Shown: one piece after another, positions 46,401 through 56,361 of the stretch
Layout of the letters: each line of letters begins with the position of its first letter
How positions within the stretch are numbered: the first letter of the stretch is position 1
Source: Halichoerus grypus
Lineage: Eukaryota > Chordata > Mammalia > Carnivora > Phocidae
Assembly (NCBI RefSeq): GCF_964656455.1
Contig: NC_135720.1
Location: 105,102,696 to 105,166,695 of the forward strand
Direction: 5' to 3'
Length of the DNA stretch: 64,000 bases
Notes under the pieces: generated by a model
What the model saw: the letters and a program-made list of their open reading frames with translations, nothing else
The model's database searches: none
Told to the model about the DNA's origin: nothing
Translations under genes and position numbers: made by a program

Positions 46401-47834
46401 CCGTCACGCTGGGGCTCCCCCAGGGCAGGGCTGTGTCTCCACTCTCAGTGTGGGCAGTGAGGGAATAGGGCTCAGATTTCTCTGCAGGAGGGGCTTATCC
46501 TAAACCTGATTTTCACAGCAACTTCCCTGCAACTTTGCATACTGACTCTCGCCCCTGAATCTGGCTTAGGGCTCTGCCCATAGGTGTGCCATCATTTGGG
46601 ACCGTGGATCTGGGGGTGAAGGAGGATGGGGGGAATCGTGCGGATCAGAGGGACCGGTCCCTTTGGCATCCATGCTGGGATCAGTGCTGGAGGCTCCTTC
46701 CCTTCCTTCCCCTCTCTTCCTGGTCAGGACCACCCAGCTGAGCCCGGCGGGAGCTTCCCAGGACCAGGTGCTTCTCACCCTGCCCACGCCTTGCCAGCAG
46801 GAGCTGGGTCATATGATGGGGGCGAGGTGGCAGGTGTAATAGGAGCCGGGATCTTCCTCAGCCTGCCCTGTGACTATATTAAGCTCTGTGTCCCGTCTCC
46901 CCTCTCCCCCACCCTCGGGACTTTCCCTCCTCCCCCAAGGGATCCTGCTCTTCAGACTAAGGAGTCATTCCTCCTCTCCCCCATCCTGGGAAATGGGCAG
47001 GAGCCTAATGAGGTCAGAGCCAGCGGGCGGGGGAGTGGAGGCAGTAAATTTAGGCCTTGAGTGCTGATGAGTTGCAGAGGGAGGCCGCCTGCTCCTGAGG
47101 CCTTAACACCCCTCACGCTCAGTTGTCCCCACACTGCCGCCCACACGCCACCCAGGGCTCACGAGGGCGCTCACAGAACATGCTCACCTGTTCACCTCAC
47201 CCGTGGCTGAAGCAGAGGGATCCCTGGGGCTGCAGGGGGGTGGGGAATGTAGTCTGGAGGTGCAGGGCATTTGCACTCCTTGCTTAGATCCAAGGGCTCG
47301 GTCTGTCTCTCCCCCCCACCCCACCCCCCCCGCCGCAGTGGGACTCACCACCCCTGGGGTGAGGGGCCAGGAGTCCCAGGAAGCCCTGCCTTCTCCCCAG
47401 GGTGAGAGCAGGAGTCAGAGCAGGGTTTATTAATAAACTTGCTCCTGACTGGAAAGGCCTGGGCAGAAACCCCAACCTCAAGCCAATCAGAGCATAGCTT
47501 TCCAGGAATGTTACCCCAAAGCGAGCCTTCCTCTGATTCCAAGATTATTTCCCACCCCTGACTTCATCTGCTTGGTGTGTGGGGCTCCCGCCAGGCTCCA
47601 CTGGCATTCCCTGCAGGCCCGCTGTCACTTGGCAGCTGACATCTGCCTTGGCCACTGCCCAGCAAAGGTCACAGCGTGTCCGTGGGGGGGCTGGGATTAG
47701 AACTGCTTCCCCTGTCACCTAGTTCTGCGACGCCCTGCTCCCCCAGACTGACGAGGGCTGGGCCTGCCGTGTTGGGAGTGCAGAGTGGCCTCTGTCCCAC
47801 CATGGCACCTTGACGCTGCCCTGGCACTCCACTC
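46401..47834. other. GC-rich unique DNA with a FOX/HNF1-type palindrome
   Basis: No gene is recognised. A 14-bp perfect palindrome (gtttattaataaac) lies at 47425-47438. A CCAAT-type box (agccaatcag) follows at about 47480. A C-rich block with ccccaccccacccc lies near 47312. Confidence 0.4.
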
Positions 47835-47995
47835 CGAGGGCAGCGAGCCCAGGCCAGCTTCCTGGCCTTGTGACCTTGGGCAAGCAGAATGTGACTTGTC
47901 CGTGGCTCATTGTCATCCTTTATAAAATGAGGCTAAAAATGCCTCCCCGAAGGCAGCTGTGAGGATTAGGAGCGTGCAATGTCTGGTGTGCGCTG
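47835..47995 (+). mobile_element. MIR SINE (sense)
   Basis: The order cttgtgaccttgggcaagca, ttgtcatcctttataaaatg, aggctaaaaatgcctccc, ctgtgaggattaggagcgtg is the sense MIR core. Confidence 0.9.
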
Positions 47996-48409
47996 TAGAG
48001 GGCTATCCTGGAGAGGAGAAGAAATGTATTTATGCTCTTGCCTCTATCACGAACTCCACCCCCAATTTCCTCACCATTAACCCCTCCACCATCACCCCAC
48101 CATCGCCTGTCCCCCACTTCTGCTCAGCACCACCACACTGCTGTCCTTGTTGGGACTTCCAACACGAGCACCACGTTAGCACTGTTCAACTATTCCGAGG
48201 ACACTTACTCAACACCTACTATGTTCCAGATCTTTGGAGAGGAGTCCTGCCCAGGGTCCGGCACACTGGGAATGGTCTGTATCTCTCACGTCCTTTATGC
48301 CCTGACAAGTAACCCATCACTGCCAGGAGGCCTTCCTCCAGCTACCCTGCAGCGTTCTGATTCCTTCTGCACACTGGGGCTCAGCTTCACCTACCCCTCG
48401 CTGGTTGCT
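47996..48409. other. Unique DNA with small antisense L2-end fragment
   Basis: A short stretch at 48180-48240 (acttactcaacacctactat, gttccagatctttgg) matches the complement of the L2 3' terminus. The rest is unassigned. Confidence 0.4.
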
Positions 48410-48436
48410 GTGTGTGTGTGTGTGTACACGCGTGTG
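48410..48436. repeat. (TG)n short tract
   Basis: A TG run interrupted by acacgcg. Confidence 0.85.
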
Positions 48437-48499
48437 TGCACATTCACACCTACACTGTTTACACTGGTCTGTAAAGTCAGCCTCCATCCAGACCTCCTA

Positions 48500-48739
48500 C
48501 GTACAGCATGGTGGCTCTGGATCCCAGACCTGGCTCTGGCATTTTCTAGTTCTTACCTTGGACAACTCACTTCACCTCTTTGTGTCTCAGTCTTTGCGAC
48601 TGTAAATTGGGTGCATAATAGAGTTAATAATGGCCTCAGAGAGTCGGAGATACCATATTTCTGCACTTAAACAGAGGCAGGCACACAGCAAGCGCTCAGT
48701 AAACATTGAGGATCGTTATTATTTTTATTATTATTATTG
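48500..48739 (+). mobile_element. MIR SINE (sense), near full length, with (ATT)n tail
   Basis: All blocks are present: cagcatggtggctctggatc, ccttggacaactcacttcac, ctcagtctttgcgactgtaa, aattgggtgcataatagagt, ggcaggcacacagcaagcgc, tcagtaaacattgagg. The 3' tail has become an ATT trinucleotide run at about 48716-48739. Confidence 0.93.
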
Positions 48740-48954
48740 TTCGTCCTGCCTACTGCCCGTGCTGGACACGGGGCTTTGCACTGTACATGAGGGTGAACCC
48801 GTTAATGGAGACACTTCGGCCTTCCAAATAAGCATCTTAGGAGGAAAGAAGGGTTGAGCCCTTTCGAGAACTACGTGGACCCCTGCCGGCTCCCAGAAGG
48901 TGCCTGGACTCCCGGGGTGAAGGCTGGGCAGTGGGCTGGGAAGGAGTATGCAGG
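48740..48954. other. Unique DNA
   Basis: Nothing is recognised. Confidence 0.3.
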
Positions 48955-49100
48955 GCGTTTGGAGCCAGGCAGCACGGAGTTTCAATCCTGACTTCACCAG
49001 CAGAGCAGCTCTGGGCGAGTCCTCACTTTGCCACCTCAAAGCCTCGGTCTTGTCACCTGTAAAGTGACTCACTGTGCAGGGCCTCTGCGAGGCTCTCATT
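48955..49100 (+). mobile_element. MIR SINE (sense)
   Basis: The order gtttcaatcctgacttcacc, agcagctctgggcgagtcct, aaagcctcggtcttgtcacc, tgtaaagtgactcactgtgc fits the sense MIR 5' half and core. Confidence 0.85.
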
Positions 49101-50144
49101 TCGATTGATCTTGAACGCAGCAACCACGTGGAGCTGTGGGTGGGAGCTGTGGGTGGGCCCCGGGTCTGGTGTCCTCTTTGGGCCTCAACCTTCCCGTGCG
49201 GACAATGGACATTCCCGGCCAGCACAGCTTGCTTGCCAGAGTAGGTGGAGGAGGTGCTGAATGATAGGGGGTGCTCAGAAAAGTAAGACCCCCCCCGGGG
49301 AAAATTCGAGGGAGAGCATTAACAATGATTGCCCTGGAGCAAGGCTCAGCTCCAGCTGACTTGAGAAAATGCACTGGGGTCTGAGCTAGGGTCCTGGAGC
49401 AGGGCAGGGGCCAAAGGGGAGAAGGGCCGAAGGGCCCCGAAGTGCAGGCTCAGGGAGGCCGCTCTGTGCTCAGACTCCCATGGGCACCAGTGCGCGGTCC
49501 CGGGAGACGGGTAGGGCGGCTGGGACGAGGCAGGAGGGGGTGGCCTCGGAGGCCTACAGGTCTTCCTGGGGTCCCCAGCACATTGACATCCAGACAGCTG
49601 CAGCCACCCGAGGACTGCCTCCACCCTCCTCCTCCAGTGGCGCCCTGGCCGTGAACCTTCAGGGAATAAACAGGGCAGCAGCCCGCCGACTGGTGTGTAC
49701 TCCTGGCCCCCACAATGTAAACTCCCAGGATGTGTTTATGTTGTCTAGGTCTGTCCCCAGCCCCTGCCCAACTCCCAGGGGTCACGCCATGCCAAATGTC
49801 ACATGTGCAGGGGAGCTGGATTCTTCCACATGGTGGTGGTGGCAGGGCAGGAAAAGGCAGGAGGGCCCTGGGGGACAGGGACAAAAGACAGCTGGAAGTG
49901 GGTGGCCAGAGGGCGAGTTGCAAAGGGGGAAGGGAGAGCAAGTGCCTCCCCTGAATGCTCAGATGGTGCCCCGTTCCTCGAACTGCAGGTCAGGATCTTA
50001 GCATATCCCTGGCCTAGCCAGGGACCTGGGTCACTCTGTGGCCTTCTAGGGCCAGTCTTGGCCCCGGACCCCGGGGTCACGGAGCCTAGAGCTCTGCCCA
50101 ACCCACAGTTGGCCCGAGAACTGGCTCCCTGGGTCTTTCTTTGG
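49101..50144. other. GC-rich unique DNA
   Basis: No gene is recognised. Overlapping frames on both strands at 49442-50390 reflect low stop density. Confidence 0.4.
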
Positions 50145-50345
50145 TTTACCTTTCCACTACCTTCTGCCAGGCGCTGTGCCAAGTCTCTTGTGCACATTAT
50201 TTTGTTCAAGCCCTCCCACCCACCCAGGGCAGGAGCTGCTGCTTCCCTTAGGACCCTGTGGAGTGTCAGCAGGGTAAAGAGGTGGGGCCTGGAAGTGCCT
50301 CAGCTGGAGCTGGAACCTAGAGCTGTGACCAGAGCATCTCTGCTC
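50145..50345 (-). mobile_element. MIR SINE (antisense)
   Basis: The order ctgccaggcgctgtgccaag, tcttgtgcacattattttgt, tgctgcttcccttaggacc, gagctggaacctagagctgt is a reverse MIR with a worn centre. Confidence 0.75.
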
Positions 50346-50474
50346 TTAGGAGGCAGGCCAGGCAGGCTGGTGCCCTTGAGGGCAAAGTGACCCCAGTATC
50401 ACCACTAGAACCCAGGGCTCTCAAGTCCTGGGTCAACTTTCTTCCCACTGTACTGGGAACAAAGTGGTGAGTAG

Positions 50475-50562
50475 AACCAGGCCTGCCCTCAGGGAGCCCC
50501 AGTCTGAGGGCAGAACATAGCTCTGATCTTAGGAAGCCCCCATCTGAAGGGGAGCCCCACAC
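50475..50562 (-). repeat. L2-like 40-bp units, antisense, two copies
   Basis: A unit with gcctgccctcagggagcccc and agtctgaggg is followed by a diverged one (gatcttaggaagcccccatc, tgaaggggagcccc). It belongs to the family at 38.2 and 54 kb. Confidence 0.75.
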
Positions 50563-51019
50563 CGTAGAAAATTGCACGCTGGACACACCACTGGGGAGGC
50601 AGGTGCAGCCAGAGGGCTTCCTCCAGCGGGAGTCAGTGTGAGAAGGCTTCATCAGGGAGGGGGCTGGCAGCCCCTTGAGGAAGGAGTTGGGCAAGTAGTG
50701 GGCAGCTTTGGGTGGCCCTGGAGGCCAGAGCTGCGTTCCCACACTGCCCTGATTAGGAAACAAGGCTCCTCTTGGACGGCCATTCTGGCTCTGCCCGGCC
50801 TGCTGGGGGGGGGGGGGGGCGGGTAGAGGGACACAGCCGTGTGACAAGCATTCATCTGGGACCTACGCACATCTCAGGAATGACACCCAGGGAAGTCTAT
50901 TTTAATCTGGGAAGTTGCCGCTCCTCTGCCCACCCCAAAATAACCTGGCTCCCGAAGGAACCTGCAACACTGGGCCGCCGCCGGGCAAACGAGTACCCCA
51001 GCCCCTGCGCCCCCCCCAT
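50563..51019. other. Unique DNA with G15 tract
   Basis: A run of 15 G at 50805-50819 is the only notable feature. Confidence 0.4.
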
Positions 51020-51235
51020 CGCCAGCCTTTCTCCTCAGATGGGCCCTCCCCTCTCAGACTGGTGCCTTCCCAAGCAGGGGCTGTGTCTCCCTCCTTAGAC
51101 TGGGGTCTTCCTCAGGGTGGAGGTGGTGTCTCTCATCAGATGAGGAGCTCCTGGAGTGCAAATGTTGTATCTTTCCACTCAGACTGGGAGTTCCTCAGAA
51201 CATTTGGGTCCTGGAGCCTGGGTCCCTGCAGGATT
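51020..51235 (+). repeat. L2-like 40-bp units, sense, about five diverged copies
   Basis: Successive units carry ctctcagactggtgccttcc, cttagactggggtcttcctc, tcatcagatgaggagctcct and actcagactgggagttcctc at about 36-45 bp spacing. They are far more diverged than the 54-kb array, so this looks like an unhomogenised relative. Confidence 0.7.
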
Positions 51236-51930
51236 TAGGGGGATGGTGGGTTCCAGGTGGACTTTTCGTCCTTATGGGCTATATTAGGGAGGATGCTCTT
51301 GTGGTGGAGAAACCAGAGCTCCCTCCCCCCGTGGCCACAAGTGCATCTGGCTGGTAGGCTCATGAGGGGCCTAGGCTGTGCCTGGCAGTGGCCTGCCCTG
51401 CTGCTGGCCACATGGCCCCTGACAGGAGCATTCACATGTCCCACACCAGCCAGCCACCTGCTGCTTCCTACCTCCCAAAATAGGAAGGCGTTGGCCTTCT
51501 CCCGTTACCAGCTGCACACCCCACTGCCCTTGTCCTTGGGATGGGGCTCTCACTCCTCCCTGCCCGGCTCCTCAGGGGAGGATGTGAGGGGGGTCAATCC
51601 CTAGCCCTGACTGTCTTTGGAGCTGGATGACTAGACGTGACCAGAGCAGGGTTGCTTTGTTCCTGGGCTGGGTACCAAATGAGCAGGGTGCCCACTAACC
51701 AGGGTTCCTTGTAAGGACCCAGCATCCACGGGTCCTGTTAAGAGGGGCCCTGCTACCCACCAGCCTTCTTTCCTCCCCAGCTTCCAACACTGGCATGGAG
51801 TAGGGGGTGGGGAGGGGTGGCTGTTGACCCAAGTGATACCATTAACTGCTGCTTATTGAAGGCTGAGAAACCGAGGCTCAGATTTTGAGAAGACACTCCC
51901 TTCACACACAGCCTTCTCTCCATTCATTTC
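51236..51930. other. Unique DNA
   Basis: No gene is recognised. A weak reverse-MIR trace (gctgagaaaccgaggctcag) lies near 51866. Confidence 0.35.
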
Positions 51931-52355
51931 ACAAACAACCATTTTTAAAGTTTTGTTTTTTTTTTAAGATTTATTTGTTTTTATTTTAGAGGGAGGGGCA
52001 GAGGGAGAGGGAGAGAGAGAATCTCCAGCAGACTCCCCGCTGAGCGCAGAGCCCAACGCAGGTCTCGATCCCACGACCCTGAGATCATGACCTGAGCCGA
52101 AATCAAGTCAGACATTTAACCGACTGAGCCACCCAGGCGCCCCACGAACAACCATTTTTAACTGTGCACTTACTATGTCCAAGGCATGGCGCTAGGCACT
52201 CCGTATTAGTTACTATGTTTCATCCTCACAACACCCTACTGAGAGGGTGTGTAGTTGTACCATTTAACTGTAGAGGGAATAAGGCCCAGAGAAGTTAAGT
52301 GACTTGCCTGAGGTCACACGGCAAGGAAATGGTAGGGTTGGTTTTCAAACCCACG
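51925..52355 (-). mobile_element. MIR SINE (antisense), near full length, split by a CAN SINE
   Basis: The right part shows gcacttactatgtccaaggc, tcctcacaacaccctactga, ttaactgtagagggaataag, gcccagagaagttaagtgac, ttgcctgaggtcacacggca. The left part (cattcatttcacaaacaacc) precedes the inserted SINE at 51949-52143. Confidence 0.9.
51931..52161 (-). mobile_element. CAN SINE (antisense) with 18-bp target-site duplication
   Basis: The element (51949-52143) has the antisense tail, the ggggcagagggagaggg body, ggtctcgatcccacgaccct, gatcatgacctgagccgaaa and a head ending gagccacccaggcgcccc. Target copies acaaacaaccatttttaa and acgaacaaccatttttaa differ by one base. The aatcaagtcagacattta variant marks an older subfamily. 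Confidence 0.97.
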
Positions 52356-52387
52356 TGAGTACAACATTTGCTGTTTCCCCCCCCCCT

Positions 52388-52700
52388 TTTTTTTTTGACA
52401 TTTTATTATGAAAAACTAAGCATTCAGACACCTAGAATAATACAATGAACTTGCAAATTCCCATTGCAAAGATAGAACAATGAACATTTTGCCAGATTTG
52501 CTTCTTTTTTGGTGCGGAAGTATTTCAAAGTAAATTATAGACATTATGACGTATCACCCCCAATCACTTCAGAACTCATCTCTACAAAAATAAACCCACT
52601 TTTCTGTATAAAGCAGCATGCCATTCCCACACAGCAAAACAAACAATTTCCTGCTATCATCTGATACACGGATCACGTTCGACTCCCGCCAGACCGATTG
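52388..52700 (-). mobile_element. Old L1 3'UTR fragment (antisense)
   Basis: A poly-T is followed by gacattttattatgaaaaac, atgaacattttgccagattt, gtatttcaaagtaaattata, gacattatgacgtatcaccc, ccaatcacttcagaactcat, matching the complement of an L1M-type 3'UTR. Confidence 0.8.
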
Positions 52701-53500
52701 TGGTCTTGCCTGGATTCTTCTCACTGCGCCACCACACTGCTGCCGAGGAGCGAAAGGACAGGGTTTGGGAGAAATCTTTGCCAACCTCTGTCCCTAGTTT
52801 CCCCTGGGGAGACAATCCCTTCCTTCTCCCTCATCCCTTAGGGGGCAAGGTTGCTAGACAGGAGAGTACCAGTGACCTATGGTGGTTGGTGAAGCTGTGG
52901 GGAGGCTCAGGGGAGCCCCTTGTCGCCTGAGGTGGGTGGTCATCCTGAGGGCTCGAGTAGAGCCACATCCTGATGGTAGGGGACCTCAGCAGGGGATCTG
53001 ATGTCCTGGCGCTCCTGCCAGAGTGTGGGCTGTCCCCACCCAGTGGGGCCTTGGACCTAGGAAGCCCTCCCCTAGAGTCTCCCCTGCCCACCCTGGGCCC
53101 ACAGACCAAACAGCCCACTGGCCTGTTTCAGCCAAAACAGGAGCTAGAGGAAGGTCAGCTTATCTGGCCTCCTCTACTCCCTCACCCCATGGGCCTGCCT
53201 TTCACCACAATCAGTGTCTGGGGTGAGGGAAGGGATGGATGGGACAAGGTGAGGTCACTCTCGGGGTCCACTGCTGCCTGGAGAGGAATGCTTTTTAGCA
53301 GGATTCTGGGATAGCTTGGGGCACCACCAGCGACAACGTGGGAGTTTGCCTGCCAGTGGCCAGTTAGGGTAGGGGGTCTCTGTGTTTTCCTCTGGCTCCA
53401 TGTCTGTCCTATCCTTAAACCTTGGGCTAGTGGGGAAAGACCTTGACCTAAGACAGGAGATGGTGACCTCTTGGTCTTTGCTCTCTGACTGGGGGCTGAA
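52701..53500. other. Unique GC-rich DNA
   Basis: No gene is recognised. Some phrases near 53040-53480 vaguely resemble the neighbouring minisatellite but are not aligned. Confidence 0.35.
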
Positions 53501-54260
53501 GTGTTTAAGGCCAAGTCAGACTAACCCTGAAGGGACAGTGACTGGGTTTCCCTTCTTAGACTGGGGACTGCCAGAGGGCAGGGGCTGTATTTCCCCCACT
53601 GGGGGAGGATATTCCAGAGGAGAGGGCTTTGTCTTCCATCAAATTGGAAGCTCCCTAGGGCACTTGAGTGGTTCAGTCAGTTAAGTGTCTGACTCTTGAT
53701 TTCAGCTCAGGTCTTGATCGTAAGGTCATGAGTTCAAGCCCCACATTGGGCTCCATGCTGGGTGTGGAGCTTACTTTAAAAAAAAAAGAAAAGATTGGGA
53801 GCTCCTTGAAGGCAGGGCTGTGTTTCCCCTCAGACTGGGGCTCCCTGAGGCAGGGCTATGTCTCCCCCTCAGACTGGGGCTCCCTGAGGACAGGGCTGTG
53901 TCTCCCCCTCAGACTGGGGCTCCCTGAGGGCAGGGCTGTGTCTCCCCCTCAGATTGGGGCTCCCCGAGGGCAGGGCTGTGTCTCCCCCTCAGACTGGGGC
54001 TCCCTGAGGGCAGGGCTGTGTCTCCCCCTCAGACTGGAGCTCCCTGAGGGCTGGGCTGTGTCTCCCCCTCAGACTGGGGCTCCCTGAGGGCAGGGCTGTG
54101 TCTCCCCCTCAGACTGGGGCTCCCTGAGGGCAGGGCTGTGTCTCTCCTCAGACTGGGGTTCCTTGAGGGCAGGGCTGTGCCTCCCCTCAGACTGGGGCTC
54201 CCTGAGGGCAGGGCTGTGTCTCCCCCCTCTTAGACTGGTGCTCCCTGAGGCTGGGTCAAC
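53501..54260 (+). repeat. L2-like 40-bp minisatellite array (sense), interrupted by a SINE
   Basis: A homogeneous block has unit starts at 53831, 53870, 53910, 53950, 53990, 54030, 54070, 54110, 54149, 54188 and 54231, a period of 39-40 bp. Each unit reads cagactggggctccctgagg, gcagggctgtgtctccccct. Diverged units extend left to about 53535 and a SINE splits them at 53657-53793. The monomer resembles the L2 3' segment tagactgtaagctcc-tgagggcaggg. Because 40 is not a multiple of 3, any frame repeats every 120 bp (40 residues); no real protein is implied. Confidence 0.93.
53643..53807 (+). mobile_element. CAN SINE (sense), older subfamily, inside the minisatellite
   Basis: The element (53657-53793) has head gggcacttgagtggttcagt, then gtctgactcttgatttcagc, gtaaggtcatgagttcaagc, cccacattgggctccatgct and an A-rich tail. 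It is an older, short-bodied subfamily. Target copies attggaagctccct (53643-53656) and attgggagctcctt (53794-53807) are themselves pieces of the array monomer. Confidence 0.92.
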
Positions 54261-55320
54261 TTGACTTTCCCTCACCATCACTACCTCTATGTGCACCCCG
54301 CTGCCCACATACGCTGAGTGTGGCTTCTGTGAGAGTAGAACCCCTCTGAGGACCCCAGATCCTCATTGCTCAGGAACCCAGTGCTAGGCTGAGAATAGAA
54401 ACGAGTTGGTTTCACTTTTCTAGAGAAGAGCAGAAGGGCGATGACGTGGTTGGAGCCCCTGCCTGGTGGGTTATGGAATGACTGCCTGGTGTGGAGGCAG
54501 GGGATGGAAGCTAGGGCCTCCTCCAGGGCTCCTCCTTCTGTCTCTAGAACACCCCACGTATCCCTCTTGTGAGACATTCCCAGACTGTGAGGGGCTTCAA
54601 GGTGGGGGATGTGGGGGGCTCAGGAGCAGGAGGTGGATCCCAAAGGGCCCTCTGTGAGCTCTTGAAGAAATTCCTTCCCCTGATCCCCCCGGCCCCAGCC
54701 AGGACTTTGCTGTGCAGAAGCAGGAGGAGAGATGGCTCAGCCTTGAGTGGGGCTGAGGGGAATGGGGAGGACGATCTCTAGGAAAACAAGGACCAAGGCT
54801 GCCAGATAAGTGGGGGTGAGGTAGGATGGGTGGGATGAAGGAGGGGCCTTCAGGGCTCCCCTCAGGGTCAAAGCTCTGAGACCTTCTACATGATCCCAGG
54901 GATCTGTCCCATCAGGGTCTCCTGTGTGGAGGCTGCCTGATTGGGGAGCCCACTCCTATCTTCTGTCCCAAAACTCTGTGCGCACCCACCTCAGCACTCA
55001 GCATCCTACAGCACCCAGGCTTGTCTCCCAGACACTGCGTAAAGGTCCTTTTGGTGTCTCCCCAAACACCTGCCACCGGGCTTTGCATACAGCCGGCACT
55101 TAAGCCAGCTGACTCCATGCTGAACCCTCTGATGTCCTGAGCTAAGTGCTCAGAGAAGGGACTCTTTATCAGCACTTTCTTCCTCAGGAGGGCCCCACCC
55201 TGCTTGCATCTCTGTCCATCAGGTTCAATCACCCTGTTCTCTTGGGTGGTCACTCAGTGGTGCAGGAATACAGCTAGAGAGGCTGATGCTTAAACCCCTG
55301 CATCCTTGGGGCTGAGAGGG
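54261..55320. other. Unique DNA between opposed minisatellite copies
   Basis: No gene is recognised. This would be the loop between the sense array and the inverted copy at 55.34 kb. Confidence 0.4.
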
Positions 55321-55465
55321 AAAAGGAACCACAGTCTGACGGGGGAGACACAGCCCTGTCCTCAGGGAGCCCCAGTCTGAGGGGGGAAACAGAGCCCTTC
55401 TCAGCAAGTTCCAGTCTGAGGGGGAGACACAGCCCTTACATCAGGGAGCTCACAGTCATTAAGCG
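55321..55465 (-). repeat. L2-like 40-bp minisatellite, antisense, three units
   Basis: Units begin near 55341, 55382 and 55422 (gggggagacacagccctg, gggggaaacagagccctt, gggggagacacagccctt). Positions 55341-55385 are a perfect 45-bp reverse complement of 53864-53908. The last unit ends catcagggagctcacagtc, close to the complement of the L2 source sequence. Confidence 0.9.
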
Positions 55466-55744
55466 GAAACCTATCCCTTCAGCTCCCATTCACTATCAAA
55501 ATAACACTGAGAGTTTGGGGAAGGAGGAGAGTAATTAATGGCCAAGGGCTCCCACATTTACTTTTCTCAAGTTCCTGAAATATTTCTGTCCTCAGCCAGG
55601 GCCAAGGTGAAGTGAACTGCTTGCTCAGACCCTTGCAGGCTTCCACAAGGACCTGAGTATAGGAATACCTGGGGCCTCTTTAGCCCTTCATGACTTTTTC
55701 TGGAAGAGCTGAGCCCCATGCCTGGCCCACAGAAGTGCTTGTCA
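55466..55744. other. Unique DNA
   Basis: Nothing is recognised. Confidence 0.3.
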
Positions 55745-55935
55745 CTGGCAGCCATTTGACTTATTCAGTCTTTTCCCATCACTTGCATCAAGTGAACCTC
55801 ACCCAGCCACATGTCATAATGTATCCCCATTTTCACAGATGAGGAAACCGAGACTCCGAAGCTTCAGAGGATGCCCAGAGCCCCAGAGCTAGGAAGTGAC
55901 AGAGGCCTAGCTCTGCTTGGCTTCAAATTGTCTGT
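55745..55935 (-). mobile_element. MIR SINE (antisense)
   Basis: The order tatccccattttcacagatg, aggaaaccgagactccgaag, gaggatgcccagagccccag, agctaggaagtgacagaggc, ggcttcaaattgtctg is a clear reverse MIR core and 5' half. Confidence 0.9.
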
Positions 55936-56232
55936 TCTTTTCAGGACCCAAGCTTGGGAGGGCATTGCTCCTCTGTTCAGGTGGGGACAGAGCTCCATCC
56001 AGCCCCTCAGACTTTATATAGTCCCACTGGGGAGTGTGAGCATTGGCTGTGGGGTTTCTGGAGGTGTGTATCTTGGGGCCTTTGGGAAAGTAACTTGTGG
56101 GTACTTGGGGAGACCTCAGAGAGGGGTATGGGGCAGGGCAGAGGAGGGAGGAAGGGAACTTTACTAGCCAGCGTTGTGTAATGGGTGGGGGTGGCCTGGA
56201 GGAATGAAAGAAACGATCTCAGCAAATAGCAA
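55936..56232. other. Unique DNA
   Basis: Nothing is recognised. Confidence 0.3.
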
Positions 56233-56361
56233 CAGGTTCTGTGACCGAGCAGGCTCTGCAAACATGGGTAGGCCCTGCCATCCCAGCAGGTTCTGTAATG
56301 CTGACAGGCTCTGCAAACACTGACGGTCTTCTTGTGTGGACAGGCCTCACGATAGCAATGG
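56233..56361. repeat. Degenerate 17-19 bp minisatellite
   Basis: Units begin aggttctgtgaccgagc, aggctctgcaaacatgggt, aggccctgccatcccagc, aggttctgtaatgctgac, aggctctgcaaacactgac, then a longer gap to aggcctcacgatagc. They share aggYtctg at their starts. It is unrelated to the 40-bp family. Confidence 0.7.

Noticed and set aside
43600..47510. STAT-type ttccnggaa sites near 43617 and 47494 as a regulatory pair
   Set aside because: The short TTCNNNGAA pattern is expected about 16 times in 64 kb by chance.
53793..54260. CRISPR array
   Set aside because: Units are contiguous 40-bp copies with no unique spacers, in a mammalian genome.
54069..54308. Repeat-peptide frame across the 40-bp array, and a similar one at 38087-38413
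   Set aside because: The 40-bp period shifts the frame every unit, so the open frame is a by-product of the satellite.
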